The translations under genes and the position numbers were made by a program. A stretch of 64,000 nucleotides of DNA from CBDCUW01 sp963734865 (lineage in GTDB: Bacteria > Planctomycetota > Planctomycetia > Pirellulales > Pirellulaceae): assembly GCA_963734865.1 (NCBI GenBank), contig CAVTIV010000020.1, positions 1 to 64,000 on the forward strand, in the 5' to 3' direction. Numbering within the stretch: the stretch's first letter is position 1; every line of letters begins with the position of its first letter. The notes beneath the pieces were generated by a model. The model saw nothing but the letters and a program-made list of their open reading frames with translations. It was not told where the DNA came from and made no database searches. This document shows, piece by piece, positions 1-7,149 of this stretch.

Positions 1-301
1 GCTTTGACATCGCGAGGAACGAGCCAATGTCAGGCCTCTGTTCGAGAACCCCGGCTCATCCTCGGACGCACTCATGGGTAACGCTTCTTGTTACCTGTGT
101 CGTCGTGATGACATTGCCGGAGATTGGCAGCCGAGTGATGACGCTGCTGGCTGTCTCGCGCGCCCGTCTGGATCAGGTCGGCATCAATGGAGCGTTGTCG
201 CCGACATGAATCGCGCGTGACTACACGCTGTGCGCGGACGCTCCTTGTTCGCCTTCCCGGTGACGTTTCGACTTTTCCGATTGAATCCTCTCTCATGACA
301 C
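1..301. other. No recognisable gene; possible outer flank of the IS91-like element
   Basis: I see no convincing coding region here; the open frames lack family resemblance. The stretch lies downstream of the transposase (minus strand), which is where an IS91-type element would carry its origin end (oriIS). A CTTGTTC at about 243-249 reads GAACAAG on the minus strand and contains the tetramers GAAC and CAAG known as IS91-family targets, but I cannot prove that it is the element boundary. Confidence 0.3.
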
Positions 302-1446
302 TCATCCGCTGTCCAGATACGCCAATGCGTGTTCGCTGAGCACATTGGTCGGCTCGAAAGTGATGTCGACCACGCGCATCTCGCCGCCGCACTCGGCACA
401 ACGTAGCTGAGGCTTGGTGACAGACTTTTGCTGCGGCGCATGACCGCTGGCCAGCCAAAACGTCCAGCCCAGGAACAGCCAGACCAGCCACTTCACTTCG
501 TCAAGGCTGACTTTGGAGTTCGAGCTCATCCAGCCATAGTGGCGGATCTTTTGGAATCTCGGTGGCAGCGTGTGCTGCACGAATCCACGGACAAATTCGG
601 TTCCAGGGACGTTGCGTTCTTGATAAGTCTTTGCCCCCGAAGGCTTGTAACGAAACGTCACGGAAGTCTCGTCGCAGGCGACGATCCGGCTATCGCTGAT
701 CGCGACCCGGTGGACGTACGGTGCCAGATACTTCAAAACCGCATGACCATCACCAACCGGCTCGATATCGACGACGAAGGTCTTGGTCCACGCCTCGGCG
801 GGAACCGCATCGTACAGACCGCAGCGACGCAACTCATCGGCCAACTTGGCTTTGTAAACGTTCACCAACGTGCCGTGGTGAAACAGAAAGTTCTTGGCTG
901 TCGCCTGCCAACAGGTCGGCCCGTTTGATCATCGACCTTCACTCCGCCGCCGGGGACGACGAAGTGAACGTGAGGATGATAGACCATCGGGTCGCGACCC
1001 CAGGTATGCAACACACCAAAGAACCCGAGTTGGCAGCCTTGCAGCGACCTTGTCGCCGAGCCCACGTCGCGGATCGACTGGGCACCGGCATCGAACAAGG
1101 CGCGATAGCCGTCGGCTTGTGAACCGCGCAGCACCGACCTCAGCTCCTTGGGAACTGTGAACGTGACGAGAAAATGGTGCAACGGCATCAGACGTGTGGT
1201 CTGTTTCTCAAGCCAAGCGTAGGTCTTCTCTTTGTCGCAATTGGGACAGTGTCGATTGCCACAAGACCGTCCCACCCAGTGCTCTCGGCCACATCGCTTG
1301 CATTCATAGTGGACGTGCCCGAGGTCACCGGTTCGGCAGCGGGTGATCGAGCTGATCACTTTGCGGTGGCCGATCGGAACGTCATCACCAAATTGCTTGA
1401 GGTAAGCCGGTGCGTGCTGCCGAAGGCAGTCCGCGACCGAGGGCAT
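302..1446 (-). pseudogene. IS91-family Y2/HUH transposase, frameshifted
   Basis: The first part (1446 down to about 910) has a cysteine-rich zinc-binding N-terminus (CKRCGREHW, CGNRHCPNC) and the HUH motif HPHVHFVV. The second part (about 900 down to 302) continues in another frame with the paired tyrosines of the Y2 region (YLAPYVHRVAIS) and a C-terminal CAEC motif. The frames join near 905-915, where a one-base loss or two-base gain moves DDQTGRP into WQATAKNFLFHHG. Rejoined, the protein is about 380 residues, normal for the family, and would nick single-stranded DNA for rolling-circle transposition. The start at 1446 lies 4 bases after the recombinase stop, suggesting translational coupling. 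The frameshift separates the HUH motif from the tyrosines, so the copy should be inactive unless the shift is an error. Confidence 0.8.
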
Positions 1447-1449
1447 CGG

Positions 1450-2353
1450 TTACTTCCGCCGAAACAGCCTCTCAATCGCCTGACGAGCTTTGGCTTCTGC
1501 GGTGTCGGTCAGATGCAAGTAGACCATCGTGGTCTGCAGGCTGCTGTGCCCCATGTACTGTTGGATGGTGCAAGGAAACACCGGCCTCCAAAAGATGGGT
1601 CCCGTAAGAATGGCGCAACGTGTGGGTCGAGATCTTCTTGCCGAAATTGATCTGCCGAGTGATCTTCTTGATCGCGCCCTGGACGGCGGTGGGACTCGCG
1701 GGCGTCTTGGTGTGTGGTCCGGCGTTGTGATCACGTCCCTCGGCGGGGAACAGGAATCGTGGGTGCCGATGAGTGGCCCAGTACCTGCGCAGAGCGCGAA
1801 GGGTCGACGTTGGCAGGGGAACGTACCGGTCTTTGGCCCCCTTGCCACGGTGGACGTGAACCATGCCGCGCTGCGCGTCGATGTCACCCACCTGGAGATT
1901 GAGTCCTTCCTGCATGCGAAGCCCCAGCGAGTAAACGGTCCAGAAGTAGGTGGCCATCCTTTCGGTGGTGCAGGCGTCGATGATCTGGTGGACCTGGGCA
2001 ATCGTCAGTACTTCTGGCAGGGTCTTGGCGTGCTGGAGTTTCATCGTGGCCAGGGTCTCCCAGGATCGCTTGCAGGTCCGGGTGTAAAAGAACTTGATTC
2101 CGGAGAAAGCAACGCGGATCGACCCATAGGCGAGTTGGCGTTCATTCTTCAGGTGCAGAAAGAAACGTCGCAACTGATTCTCGGTAACCTTGTCAGGAGT
2201 GGTCTGGCAGAAATCAGCGAGTTGACGAACGGTGCGCAAGTAGCCGTGAACGGTCCTCTGGCTCATTCCGGCCAGATGGAGATCGTCGTTCATGCGCGCA
2301 TAGAGCTTGCCGGTGAAGAACTTGCTGTTGGCCGGGAGTGAATAGTTGGGCAT
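1450..2353 (-). pseudogene. Tyrosine recombinase of the IS91-type element, frameshifted near its C-terminus
   Basis: This is an XerC/D-like tyrosine recombinase of about 300 residues with a SAM-like N-terminal domain. The catalytic Arg is in SLGLRMQEG, the Lys region is HRGKGAKDRYVPL, and the HxxR box is HTLRHSYGTHLLEAG. Near 1576 the frame breaks: the GHSS box and the nucleophile Tyr (QTTMVYLHL) lie in a second frame ending at 1450. The start at 2353 is preceded by AAGGAG about 9 bases upstream. I considered an integron integrase because of the adjacent attC-like sites. However, the insertion typical of IntI between patch III and the HxxR box is not apparent, and linkage to a Y2 transposase fits an IS91-associated recombinase better. 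Confidence 0.75.
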
Positions 2354-2479
2354 CGAGAAAGTCTCCTTGCTGAGGGAAAGAAAGATCAACAAGAAACCAT
2401 TCCCGATGGAATTGGCTCTGGACGAATCGAGCCGCTACACTGAACCCAACCGATCCAACCCGCCGCGCCAGCGGCTTAC

Positions 2480-2564
2480 TTGAACCAAGTGGTGCACCGG
2501 AGCGACCGCGCCGTCTTCCCTGAATTCACATTTTCTCGTGGTCGCCCGGTGACCACGACCGACT
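2480..2564 (+). repeat. attC-like site 1 (leftmost), right GTT lost
   Basis: The left arm (GAACCAAGTGGTGCACCGG..) pairs imperfectly with the right arm (GGTCGCCCGGTGACCACGACC). The position where other sites have GTT reads GAC, so the usual cleavage triplet appears mutated. It abuts the IS91-type element. Confidence 0.6.
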
Positions 2565-2599
2565 ATGAAGTCCGAAGTTGTGATCGACCTGGAATCGCA

Positions 2600-2944
2600 A
2601 TGACAATCTCTTCTCGAACACCCGAAGGCGAACCCGCGCGTTGCCCATTGTGCAGCGCCGATATCGTGATTGAACCGTCTGTCTTCTTTGCCGATGGGTG
2701 TTGCCCAAATTGTGGACAACTGATCTGGTTCATTCGCGCGGCGGATGAAACACGGTCGTTCTCGATCCACGGGAACGAAGATCTTCGTGACCGTGTGCTC
2801 AACACTATCGCAGAACAACTTGGCGTTCCTCGCGAAAAGGTCGTCAACAACCCGTCATTCCTTGATGAGATCGGCGCGGACTCATTGGACACAGTAGAAC
2901 TCGTGATGGAGCTCGAAGAAGAGTTCAATGTTTTCGACGACTGA
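2600..2944 (+). CDS. Zinc-ribbon / acyl-carrier-protein-like protein (cassette 1)
   Basis: This protein has 114 residues. Residues about 15-45 carry four or five cysteines (CPLC and CCPNC) typical of a small zinc ribbon. From about residue 55 the sequence is that of an acyl carrier protein, with helix I, the loop, and GADSLDTVELVMELEEEF, whose DSL serine is the known 4'-phosphopantetheine attachment site. The protein stops right after helix II (NVFDD), so helices III and IV of a normal ACP are missing. I chose the ATG at 2600 because upstream codons fall within the attC-like site. A role as a carrier of acyl or aminoacyl groups is inferred from the family; no acyltransferase or synthase lies nearby, and the short C-terminus may make it non-functional. 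Confidence 0.72.
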   Translation: MTISSRTPEGEPARCPLCSADIVIEPSVFFADGCCPNCGQLIWFIRAADETRSFSIHGNEDLRDRVLNTIAEQLGVPREKVVNNPSFLDEIGADSLDTVELVMELEEEFNVFDD

Positions 2945-3007
2945 CGCGGCGTATGTTACGATTGGGCATGCGGTTTGAGTGGTGGTCGCTCTTTCGCGGC
3001 ATCAACT

Positions 3008-3103
3008 GCCGACGAACCATCGCATCGCACGGAGACCCGGTGGTTTGTTTGCGCAAATGGTAAATCAACTCCCGGGTCCCCGTGATGCGGGCCGTTCGCC
3101 GAC
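3008..3103 (+). repeat. attC-like site 2
   Basis: The left arm GACGAACCATCGCATCGCAC and the right arm GTGATGCGGGCCGTTCGCC pair with mismatches and bulges around a loop of about 40 bases. The ends are GACGAAC and GTTCGCC. It closes the zinc-ribbon/ACP cassette. Confidence 0.7.
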
Positions 3104-3107
3104 TGAG

Positions 3108-3359
3108 TCACACTTGCTTGACGTTGACAATTTCGACCGACATCTCATCAACGTCAATCGTGAAGAACCCGCGCAGTGGTTCGCGGTCAATGAAATACAG
3201 ACCCTCACTCAGATGGTCACCGGCAGCGGCGGGATCAGACCGCAGCGCCTCTTGAATTTGCCTCAACGCCTTAACAACTTCCGATTTTGAGCCGCTTGCC
3301 ATGGTAATGCGCAATACATCCTCCACTGCATCCATCGACAAGACGACATCGTGATTCAC
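3108..3359 (-). CDS. Putative type II toxin (RelE/ParE-like) of an antisense cassette
   Basis: An 83-residue protein whose C-terminal half (EGLYFIDREPLRGFFTID followed by a short beta segment) has the pattern of RelE/ParE-type toxins, though similarity is weak and I do not see the catalytic residues clearly. Its GTG start overlaps the antitoxin stop (GTGA), so the two are translationally coupled in the order antitoxin then toxin. The pair occupies a whole cassette and runs against the array direction, as often seen for toxin-antitoxin cassettes that bring their own promoter. If it is a toxin it would act on translation or gyrase; this is inference. An alternative is a small conserved protein pair of unknown role. 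Confidence 0.5.
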   Translation of the reverse strand: MNHDVVLSMDAVEDVLRITMASGSKSEVVKALRQIQEALRSDPAAAGDHLSEGLYFIDREPLRGFFTIDVDEMSVEIVNVKQV

Positions 3360-3565
3360 AACCCCTCTACCTTCGCAATTAGTTCATCGACCGTGAGCTT
3401 TGCCCCCTTGCTACCCACGCGTGATTTCGCGTATTCGATTTCTTCTTCGGTTGGCGGGCGACGCACTACCCCAACGCGATTGCCTTGGTCATCGACCAAC
3501 TCGATTTGACCATCGGAACGGCGAATCTGGTCGGCAACATCAGCTTGTACTACGATTCGGATCAT
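3356..3565 (-). CDS. Putative antitoxin of the antisense cassette
   Basis: A 69-residue protein starting MIRIVVQADVADQIRR. It has a short N-terminal beta/alpha region, then VRRPPTEEEIEYAKSR and an acidic C-terminal helix, the general shape of an antitoxin with a toxin-wrapping tail. A strong Shine-Dalgarno AAGGAGAT lies about 7 bases before the ATG at 3565, which decides this start over longer upstream options. Its stop overlaps the start of the putative toxin gene. It probably neutralises the toxin and may repress its own promoter; both are inferences from arrangement and size. Confidence 0.55.
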   Translation of the reverse strand: MIRIVVQADVADQIRRSDGQIELVDDQGNRVGVVRRPPTEEEIEYAKSRVGSKGAKLTVDELIAKVEGL

Positions 3566-3635
3566 TTTCGATCTCCTTATGTAACTGTTCATATTGTAAC
3601 ATGGGCGGTGATCGGCGAAATCCTGATGCAAAAGC

Positions 3636-3728
3636 GGCGAACCATCGATGAACGTGCGGAGCGACCGATCGTGTTTTTTTGGTAGTTAGAGACTGGATTG
3701 CGGTCGCCCGGTTATGCCCGCCGTTGAA
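3636..3728 (+). repeat. attC-like site 3
   Basis: The left arm GCGAACCATCG..GGAGCGACCG pairs with the right arm CGGTCGCCCGGTTATGCCC followed by GCCGTTGAA. The inner right arm is nearly identical to those of the sites at 7940 and 9883. It closes the toxin-antitoxin cassette. Confidence 0.7.
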
Positions 3729-4151
3729 CTTAATCGAATTGCGCTTGACTTTTCGGTGCTTGGTTTGATGCGGATGAGCTGAGTTTCTTACTGCGGTCCT
3801 TGCAGGCTTGCTCGTTGGCTTCCTTGCCAACCCCCAATGCCGTCCCGCCGCTGTCTTCCCCTGGCAACTCGATGGGTGCCCGTTCTCCTCTCCTGGGTCA
3901 GGCATTGCTCGAGGGTCTTTCAAAGGTTGGGGATCGGCTGCGCCGGCGATCTTTTTTTATTCTTTTTAAACGCTCACGCGTCAGGCAAGCCGTCAAGCGA
4001 CGTTCCCTTTCAGGGCCGGTTGTAGCGAACGTTTTGATAAAAAGGTCTTGCGCTTTTGCGTTTTGTAAGCACGCTGGAAAGTCAATCGTTCACTCCTGGT
4101 TGAGTGAATCGCGTCAGCTCCTCGTCAAGAATCAACGCCATCACCCTACAA
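3729..4151. other. Cassette 3 leading part, no gene recognised
   Basis: No open frame here resembles a known protein. The stretch has a T/A-rich patch near 3950-3970 (CTTTTTTTATTCTTTTTAAA) that differs from its GC-rich surroundings. It probably belongs to decayed mobile DNA, since a recombinase remnant follows directly. Confidence 0.3.
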
Positions 4152-4364
4152 AGACTCGAAGCAGAAGTCGACTTGCTGACGATCAGCAAACTTCTTGGTC
4201 ACGCCAGCTTCACCACCACGATGATCGACCTGCACTGTCGCCGCGAACACTTGATCAATGTGCCCAGTCCGTTGGATTGGCTCCCGGTGCGGCAGTTACC
4301 GACGTACAGGCCGCCCGAGGAGAACAACTCGAAAGAGAACGATCCGAACACAGCGAAAAGTTAA
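4152..4364 (+). pseudogene. C-terminal remnant of a tyrosine recombinase
   Basis: The frame encodes LEAEVDLLTISKLLGHASF followed by TTTMIDLHCRREHL and SPLDWLPVRQLP. This is the terminal box of tyrosine recombinases: LLGHAS is the GH box, and the block TTMIYLH normally carries the nucleophile. Here the tyrosine position is Asp (codon GAC). The N-terminal domain and the R/K/HxxR boxes are absent. It is therefore a dead fragment of an integrase unrelated in detail to the one at 1.5-2.4 kb. It shows that recombinase-bearing elements have entered and decayed inside the array. Confidence 0.65.
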
Positions 4365-4602
4365 GCCGAGTTGGCTTCGTGTGTTGGATCACTTGGACGA
4401 TCGCTGTCCCCGGTGGCACGCCGAGGCGGAGAAGGCTTCGCTGATCGAGTACCTGGAGCGTGAGTTTGGTGTCGATTATGACACCTGGCTGCTGGAAACG
4501 CGGATAGAAAGAGCAAGAGGCTCGGTGAAGTGTGCCGCGGCGACTCAACCTTCGCTTCTCGGCTTGTCCCCAGACGGCGACATGCAGGTAGAATCGTACT
4601 GA
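4352..4602 (+). CDS. Hypothetical protein, possibly partial (cassette 3)
   Basis: The frame reads LRVLDHLDDRCPRWHAEAEK and EYLEREFGVDYDTWLLETR and ends at 4602, 45 bases before the next attC-like site. The composition (amphipathic helices, balanced charge) looks like real protein, but I do not recognise the family and no clear start with a ribosome site is present. The given left end is the first codon of the plausible stretch. It may be the truncated 3' part of a cassette gene cut by the recombinase remnant that overlaps it. Confidence 0.35.
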
Positions 4603-4647
4603 CCGGATCGCCCCGATCTGGAAACTCGCCCGCCAGCGAGCGACAAA

Positions 4648-4708
4648 GTTCAACGCACGATCTATGCCGGCACGCGACGTGCCCCCATAGATCGCATTTC
4701 GTTCTGCC
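4648..4708 (+). repeat. attC-like site 4 (short type)
   Basis: A short site of about 60 bp. The left arm AACGCACGATCTATGCCGG pairs with the right arm CCCATAGATCGCATTTCGTT, with extra bases on the right side; it ends in GTTCTGC. The arms are close to those of the site at 8511. Confidence 0.75.
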
Positions 4709-4748
4709 AATACCTGGACCTTGCTCTCAAACGCGACGGAGTGGCTTC

Positions 4749-5138
4749 ATGAGACCCAGATACAGTCTTTGCAATCTCCTTCTTGCGACACTGATTTGCG
4801 CGCTCGGCATTTTGGGTTATCGGCAAGCAAGCCGAATCAAGAGACTGGAGCTAGAGGTTGCGATTCACAAAGAGCTGCAAATTCAGACAGAACACGTACT
4901 TCAGAAAGAGACGAAGCTGCGACTCTCAATTGAGGAAGCGATACGAAACCAAGATGCACCGTTGGCGACTGACTTTCACTACACGAATGTGCCAGTTGCG
5001 TTCATTCGGCGAACACGTCACAACGCACGGCCCGCTGATGAGCCACAGGTCCGAAAAGCAAACCTACAGTTGATGCGTCAACGCGCATTACGTGGCGATG
5101 TCGAAAAAATACTCCGTAAGCAACTCGAGGAGTATTAG
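4749..5138 (+). CDS. Small single-pass membrane protein with coiled coil (cassette 4)
   Basis: A 129-residue protein. Residues about 8-24 (LCNLLLATLICALGILGY) form one N-terminal membrane segment. They are followed by a heptad-rich region (IKRLELEVAIHKELQ and EHVLQKETKLRLSIEEA) likely to be a short coiled coil, and a basic C-terminal tail. The ATG at 4749 places the hydrophobic segment at the N-terminus; upstream codons in frame run into the attC-like site. No enzyme motif is seen and the role is unknown. It is the single gene of its cassette and ends 35 bases before the next attC-like site. Confidence 0.6.
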   Translation: MRPRYSLCNLLLATLICALGILGYRQASRIKRLELEVAIHKELQIQTEHVLQKETKLRLSIEEAIRNQDAPLATDFHYTNVPVAFIRRTRHNARPADEPQVRKANLQLMRQRALRGDVEKILRKQLEEY

Positions 5139-5172
5139 ACCTTTACATAGGCTTGTTAGTCTATCGAAAATG

Positions 5173-5266
5173 GGCAGAACCATGACATCCACCGAAGGAC
5201 GCGAGCCGAGCGGTTTGGCAATGGCAGAGTCTTTCGCGCGTCCTCGGTGATCCTAGCCGTTCTGGC
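5173..5266 (+). repeat. attC-like site 5
   Basis: A clear imperfect palindrome: the left arm GGCAGAACCATGACATCCACC pairs with the right arm CGGTGATCCTAGCCGTTCTGG. The outer bases CAGAAC and GTTCTG are complementary. Confidence 0.78.
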
Positions 5267-5290
5267 ATTCGATTCTTTGATCCCAATCGT

Positions 5291-5460
5291 GCTCGTACTC
5301 AGGCCGTAGGCCGGTACTCGTACTCGTACTCGTACTCGAATCCGCGCGACAGTAGTGAACGCGACGCGACGCAGAGACGATCGTTGATTGCAAAAGGTTC
5401 GCCCAGATCCACGCCGAATCGAGTACGAGTACCGCTTCGCTGAGTACGAGTACGAGCACG
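5291..5460. repeat. TACTCG microsatellite, present as two opposed blocks
   Basis: Four to five tandem units of TACTCG (about 5313-5339) face the reverse complement CGAGTACGAGTAC (5419-5432 and 5441-5458). The two blocks could fold into a large hairpin about 80 bases apart. The purpose is unknown; it lies between an attC-like site and a group II intron remnant, so it may belong to decayed mobile DNA. Confidence 0.75.
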
Positions 5461-5599
5461 ACGATGCGCTCGACGAAAAGTGCGCGTCCGAGCCAACACG
5501 CGTTCCAGAATCGAGCAGCGTCCGTCCACCGAGACGGACTAGCGTTGCTAACTCGACGGGCCCGCATCATCGCCCCGCGCGGTGACAGGTGTTGGTGGG

Positions 5600-5633
5600 G
5601 AGCCGGATGCGGTTAACGGCGCACGTCCGGTTC
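5600..5633 (+). ncRNA. Group II intron domain V remnant
   Basis: A 34-base segment begins GAGCCGGATGCGG and ends GCACGTCCGGTTC. The ends GAGCCGGA and TCCGGTTC pair, the CG bulge is present, and the AGC triad occupies its usual place. This is the length and form of domain V of bacterial group II introns. The loop reads TTAA instead of the usual GAAA, and no intron-encoded protein is found upstream, so this is a remnant. A plausible domain VI stem follows up to about 5670. Confidence 0.72.
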
Positions 5634-5648
5634 TGGGAGGGGCCGAGG

Positions 5649-5753
5649 GTCAATTGGCCAGGGATAGAATATTGTGACACCACAGATATCGGAAACGAGT
5701 GGCAAACAGGGAAAACAAACCCTATCCTAAATCCGAAAGACCTCGGTCTACTC
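5649..5753 (+). repeat. Intron-linked repeat, copy 1
   Basis: About 105 bases, matching 9249-9350 at most positions. Shared blocks include AGAATATTGTGAC, GTGGCAAAC and ACAAACCCTATCCTAAA. Copy 1 follows the domain V remnant; copy 2 follows an intron-protein remnant. It is probably the shared 3' end or flank of the same intron family. Confidence 0.7.
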
Positions 5754-5864
5754 ACGGCCGAGCTCTCAAAAGGATCTCGGGTCGGTAGTGACCGTTCCGT
5801 TCGAGCCGGGTGTACACCACCGTTGGGCGAACGGATCAACAAACCATTCAAACGGAGAATACGA

Positions 5865-6230
5865 TTGAAAGGTGCTAATGTCTCACTAACGCGTTGCCTT
5901 GGTCTGACGTTCTTTTTGATCCTGCCCGGAACTGTTGTCGCCCAGGAGACGCAGCAATCGGACAAGTACCAGGAGCGAATCGAACAACTGGAGAGGGAAA
6001 CGCAACGGCTGGACTCCGAAATCCTAAACGTTCGCAGCCATTTCTCTAGGTATGCCGACGACGGTGGTCTGGTATTCCTCCTAGCCGGCGCATTCTGTGC
6101 CCTTTGGGCCAAAGGCTCCGGACGGAACCCGTGGCTATGGTTCTTCATGGGCGCGATTTTTGTACCAATCACTGTTCTCGTTTTGCTATACAAGAATGCC
6201 CAAGACGTTGATGGGACAGCGCCCACCTAG
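5865..6230 (+). CDS. Small membrane protein with signal peptide and coiled coil (cassette 5)
   Basis: A protein of about 121 residues. I chose the TTG start at 5865 because GGAG lies about 7 bases before it and the hydrophobic stretch LGLTFFLILPGTVVAQ then forms a normal signal peptide with cleavage after VAQ. A coiled coil follows (KYQERIEQLERETQRLDSEI), then two membrane segments (GGLVFLLAGAFCALWAK and WLWFFMGAIFVPITVLVLLY). No family is recognised. The gene sits after a group II intron remnant within one cassette, so the cassette is unusually long. Confidence 0.6.
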   Translation: MKGANVSLTRCLGLTFFLILPGTVVAQETQQSDKYQERIEQLERETQRLDSEILNVRSHFSRYADDGGLVFLLAGAFCALWAKGSGRNPWLWFFMGAIFVPITVLVLLYKNAQDVDGTAPT

Positions 6231-6258
6231 TCGCTATCTCAGCCAGCGCACAATGCCG

Positions 6259-6351
6259 CCGGACAAACCGTTGCACACGGAGTCGCGGGTCGCGCGATTT
6301 AGCTAGATCAATGTCGTTCGCCGCGACCCGGTAAACGCATTTCGTTATGGC
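6259..6351 (+). repeat. attC-like site 6
   Basis: The left arm GACAAACCGTTGCACACGGAG and the right arm ending CGGTAAACGCATTTCGTTATGG pair imperfectly; the CGCGGGTCGCG / CGCGACCCG core is strong. The outer ends are ACAAAC and GTTATGG. Confidence 0.68.
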
Positions 6352-6366
6352 AATGGACCAAAGCCC

Positions 6367-6840
6367 ATGTCTTACATCTCGACGAAAGCAATCACCACTT
6401 TCTGCGCCGCTGTGGGCATCGCTCTTGTCGGATGTGGGGATGTACCGCGGTCGCAGAACTCTACGCAAGTATCGACGGGAAATGAAGCTCCCAGGGCAGA
6501 AAGCCCTGAAGGCGAGAAGAAACTCGCACTGACCTACGTTACATGCCGTGCGAGGTTTACCAGCCTTGTCAGGGACCATCCATGGTTTGATGACAGCGAT
6601 GCCGGCCACGACGATGGAAAGGCTCCCTTGGCTTCGTTTGTACTCGTGGAACCTGCGGCGTACGCGAACCGTGCCATTGGCATCCTGTTCAAGTCTGCGA
6701 ATGCTGGCACGACATCCTCTCCAGATCAAGCAGACATCGGTAGCCAATTTACCTTTCAGATTCCCGCGGATTTCTTTTCGGGAAATCACACGACCATCGA
6801 CGCCATCGATGTCAGGCGCTTTCGCACAGCCGAGCCATAA
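6367..6840 (+). CDS. Lipoprotein, hypothetical (cassette 6)
   Basis: A 157-residue protein with a classic lipoprotein signal: a hydrophobic stretch ending in LVGC near residue 23, where lipidation is expected. The mature part begins with a low-complexity linker (SQNSTQVSTGNEAPRAESPEG) followed by a globular region without a motif I recognise. It would be anchored in a periplasm-facing membrane. The stop codon overlaps the left end of the next attC-like site (GCCATAAC), which is a common arrangement for cassette genes. Confidence 0.65.
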   Translation: MSYISTKAITTFCAAVGIALVGCGDVPRSQNSTQVSTGNEAPRAESPEGEKKLALTYVTCRARFTSLVRDHPWFDDSDAGHDDGKAPLASFVLVEPAAYANRAIGILFKSANAGTTSSPDQADIGSQFTFQIPADFFSGNHTTIDAIDVRRFRTAEP

Positions 6841-6923
6841 CCAAGCGATCCGCCCGAGTCCTCGAACAACTCTTGGGCAGTGGTTGCCGAACTCCTCGGA
6901 CCGGGCGATCCGGGCCGTTCTGC
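6834..6923 (+). repeat. attC-like site 7
   Basis: The left arm ATAACCAAGCGATCCGCCCG pairs with the right arm CGGGCGATCCGGGCCGTTCTGC. The stop codon TAA of the preceding gene lies within the left end. Confidence 0.75.
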
Positions 6924-7002
6924 TTGAAAGGGATGCTTTCATTCCGATTCATCGTTTGCTGTTTTGCTCGCCGTCGCTAAACTGTAATAGGGAGGCTGCT
7001 CA

Positions 7003-7149
7003 ATGCTCAACCCAAACCAGACCGACGTCAAATCGTCCGCGCGTGAGGCGATTGAACAGCTTCCCGAGGACGCAACCTGGGACGACGTCATGTATCGTAT
7101 TTCCGTCGCGGACACACGAAGAGCAGATAGTTGTCGTTGCCGCGTATGA
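7003..7149 (+). CDS. Truncated antitoxin-like protein (cassette 7)
   Basis: A 48-residue frame preceded by a strong GGGAGG about 7-8 bases upstream. The sequence SSAREAIEQLPEDATWDDVM followed by YRI matches the start of a family of short antitoxin-like proteins seen with RelE/ParE-type toxins. There the text normally continues into a long helix (YRIYVRQKIEAGL). Here the frame diverges after YRI and ends early, and pieces resembling the expected continuation (RTHEE) appear in another frame. No intact partner toxin is visible downstream to 7433. It is probably a decayed addiction module. Confidence 0.55.
   Translation: MLNPNQTDVKSSAREAIEQLPEDATWDDVMYRISVADTRRADSCRCRV

Larger units (their letters stand above)
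302..2392 (-). mobile_element. IS91-type element with linked tyrosine recombinase (both genes frameshifted)
   Basis: Two minus-strand genes lie head to tail with 3 bases between them: a tyrosine recombinase and then a Y2/HUH transposase with an N-terminal zinc-binding region. Pairing of these two gene types is known for some IS91-family elements. Rolling-circle elements lack terminal inverted repeats, and none is seen, so the given ends are those of the genes rather than of the element. It abuts the first attC-like site (about 2480) of the cassette array, whose left arm begins with TGAACCAAG and so contains GAAC and CAAG tetramers. Both genes carry frameshifts, so the copy is probably inactive. 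Confidence 0.7.

Noticed and set aside
1450..2353. Adjacent tyrosine recombinase as the integron integrase IntI
   Set aside because: The extra helix region that marks IntI between patch III and the HxxR box is not visible, and the gene is coupled to a Y2 transposase as in IS91-type elements.
5291..5460. TACTCG blocks as CRISPR or terminator
   Set aside because: Units are contiguous six-base repeats without spacers; the two blocks are too far apart for a usual terminator.
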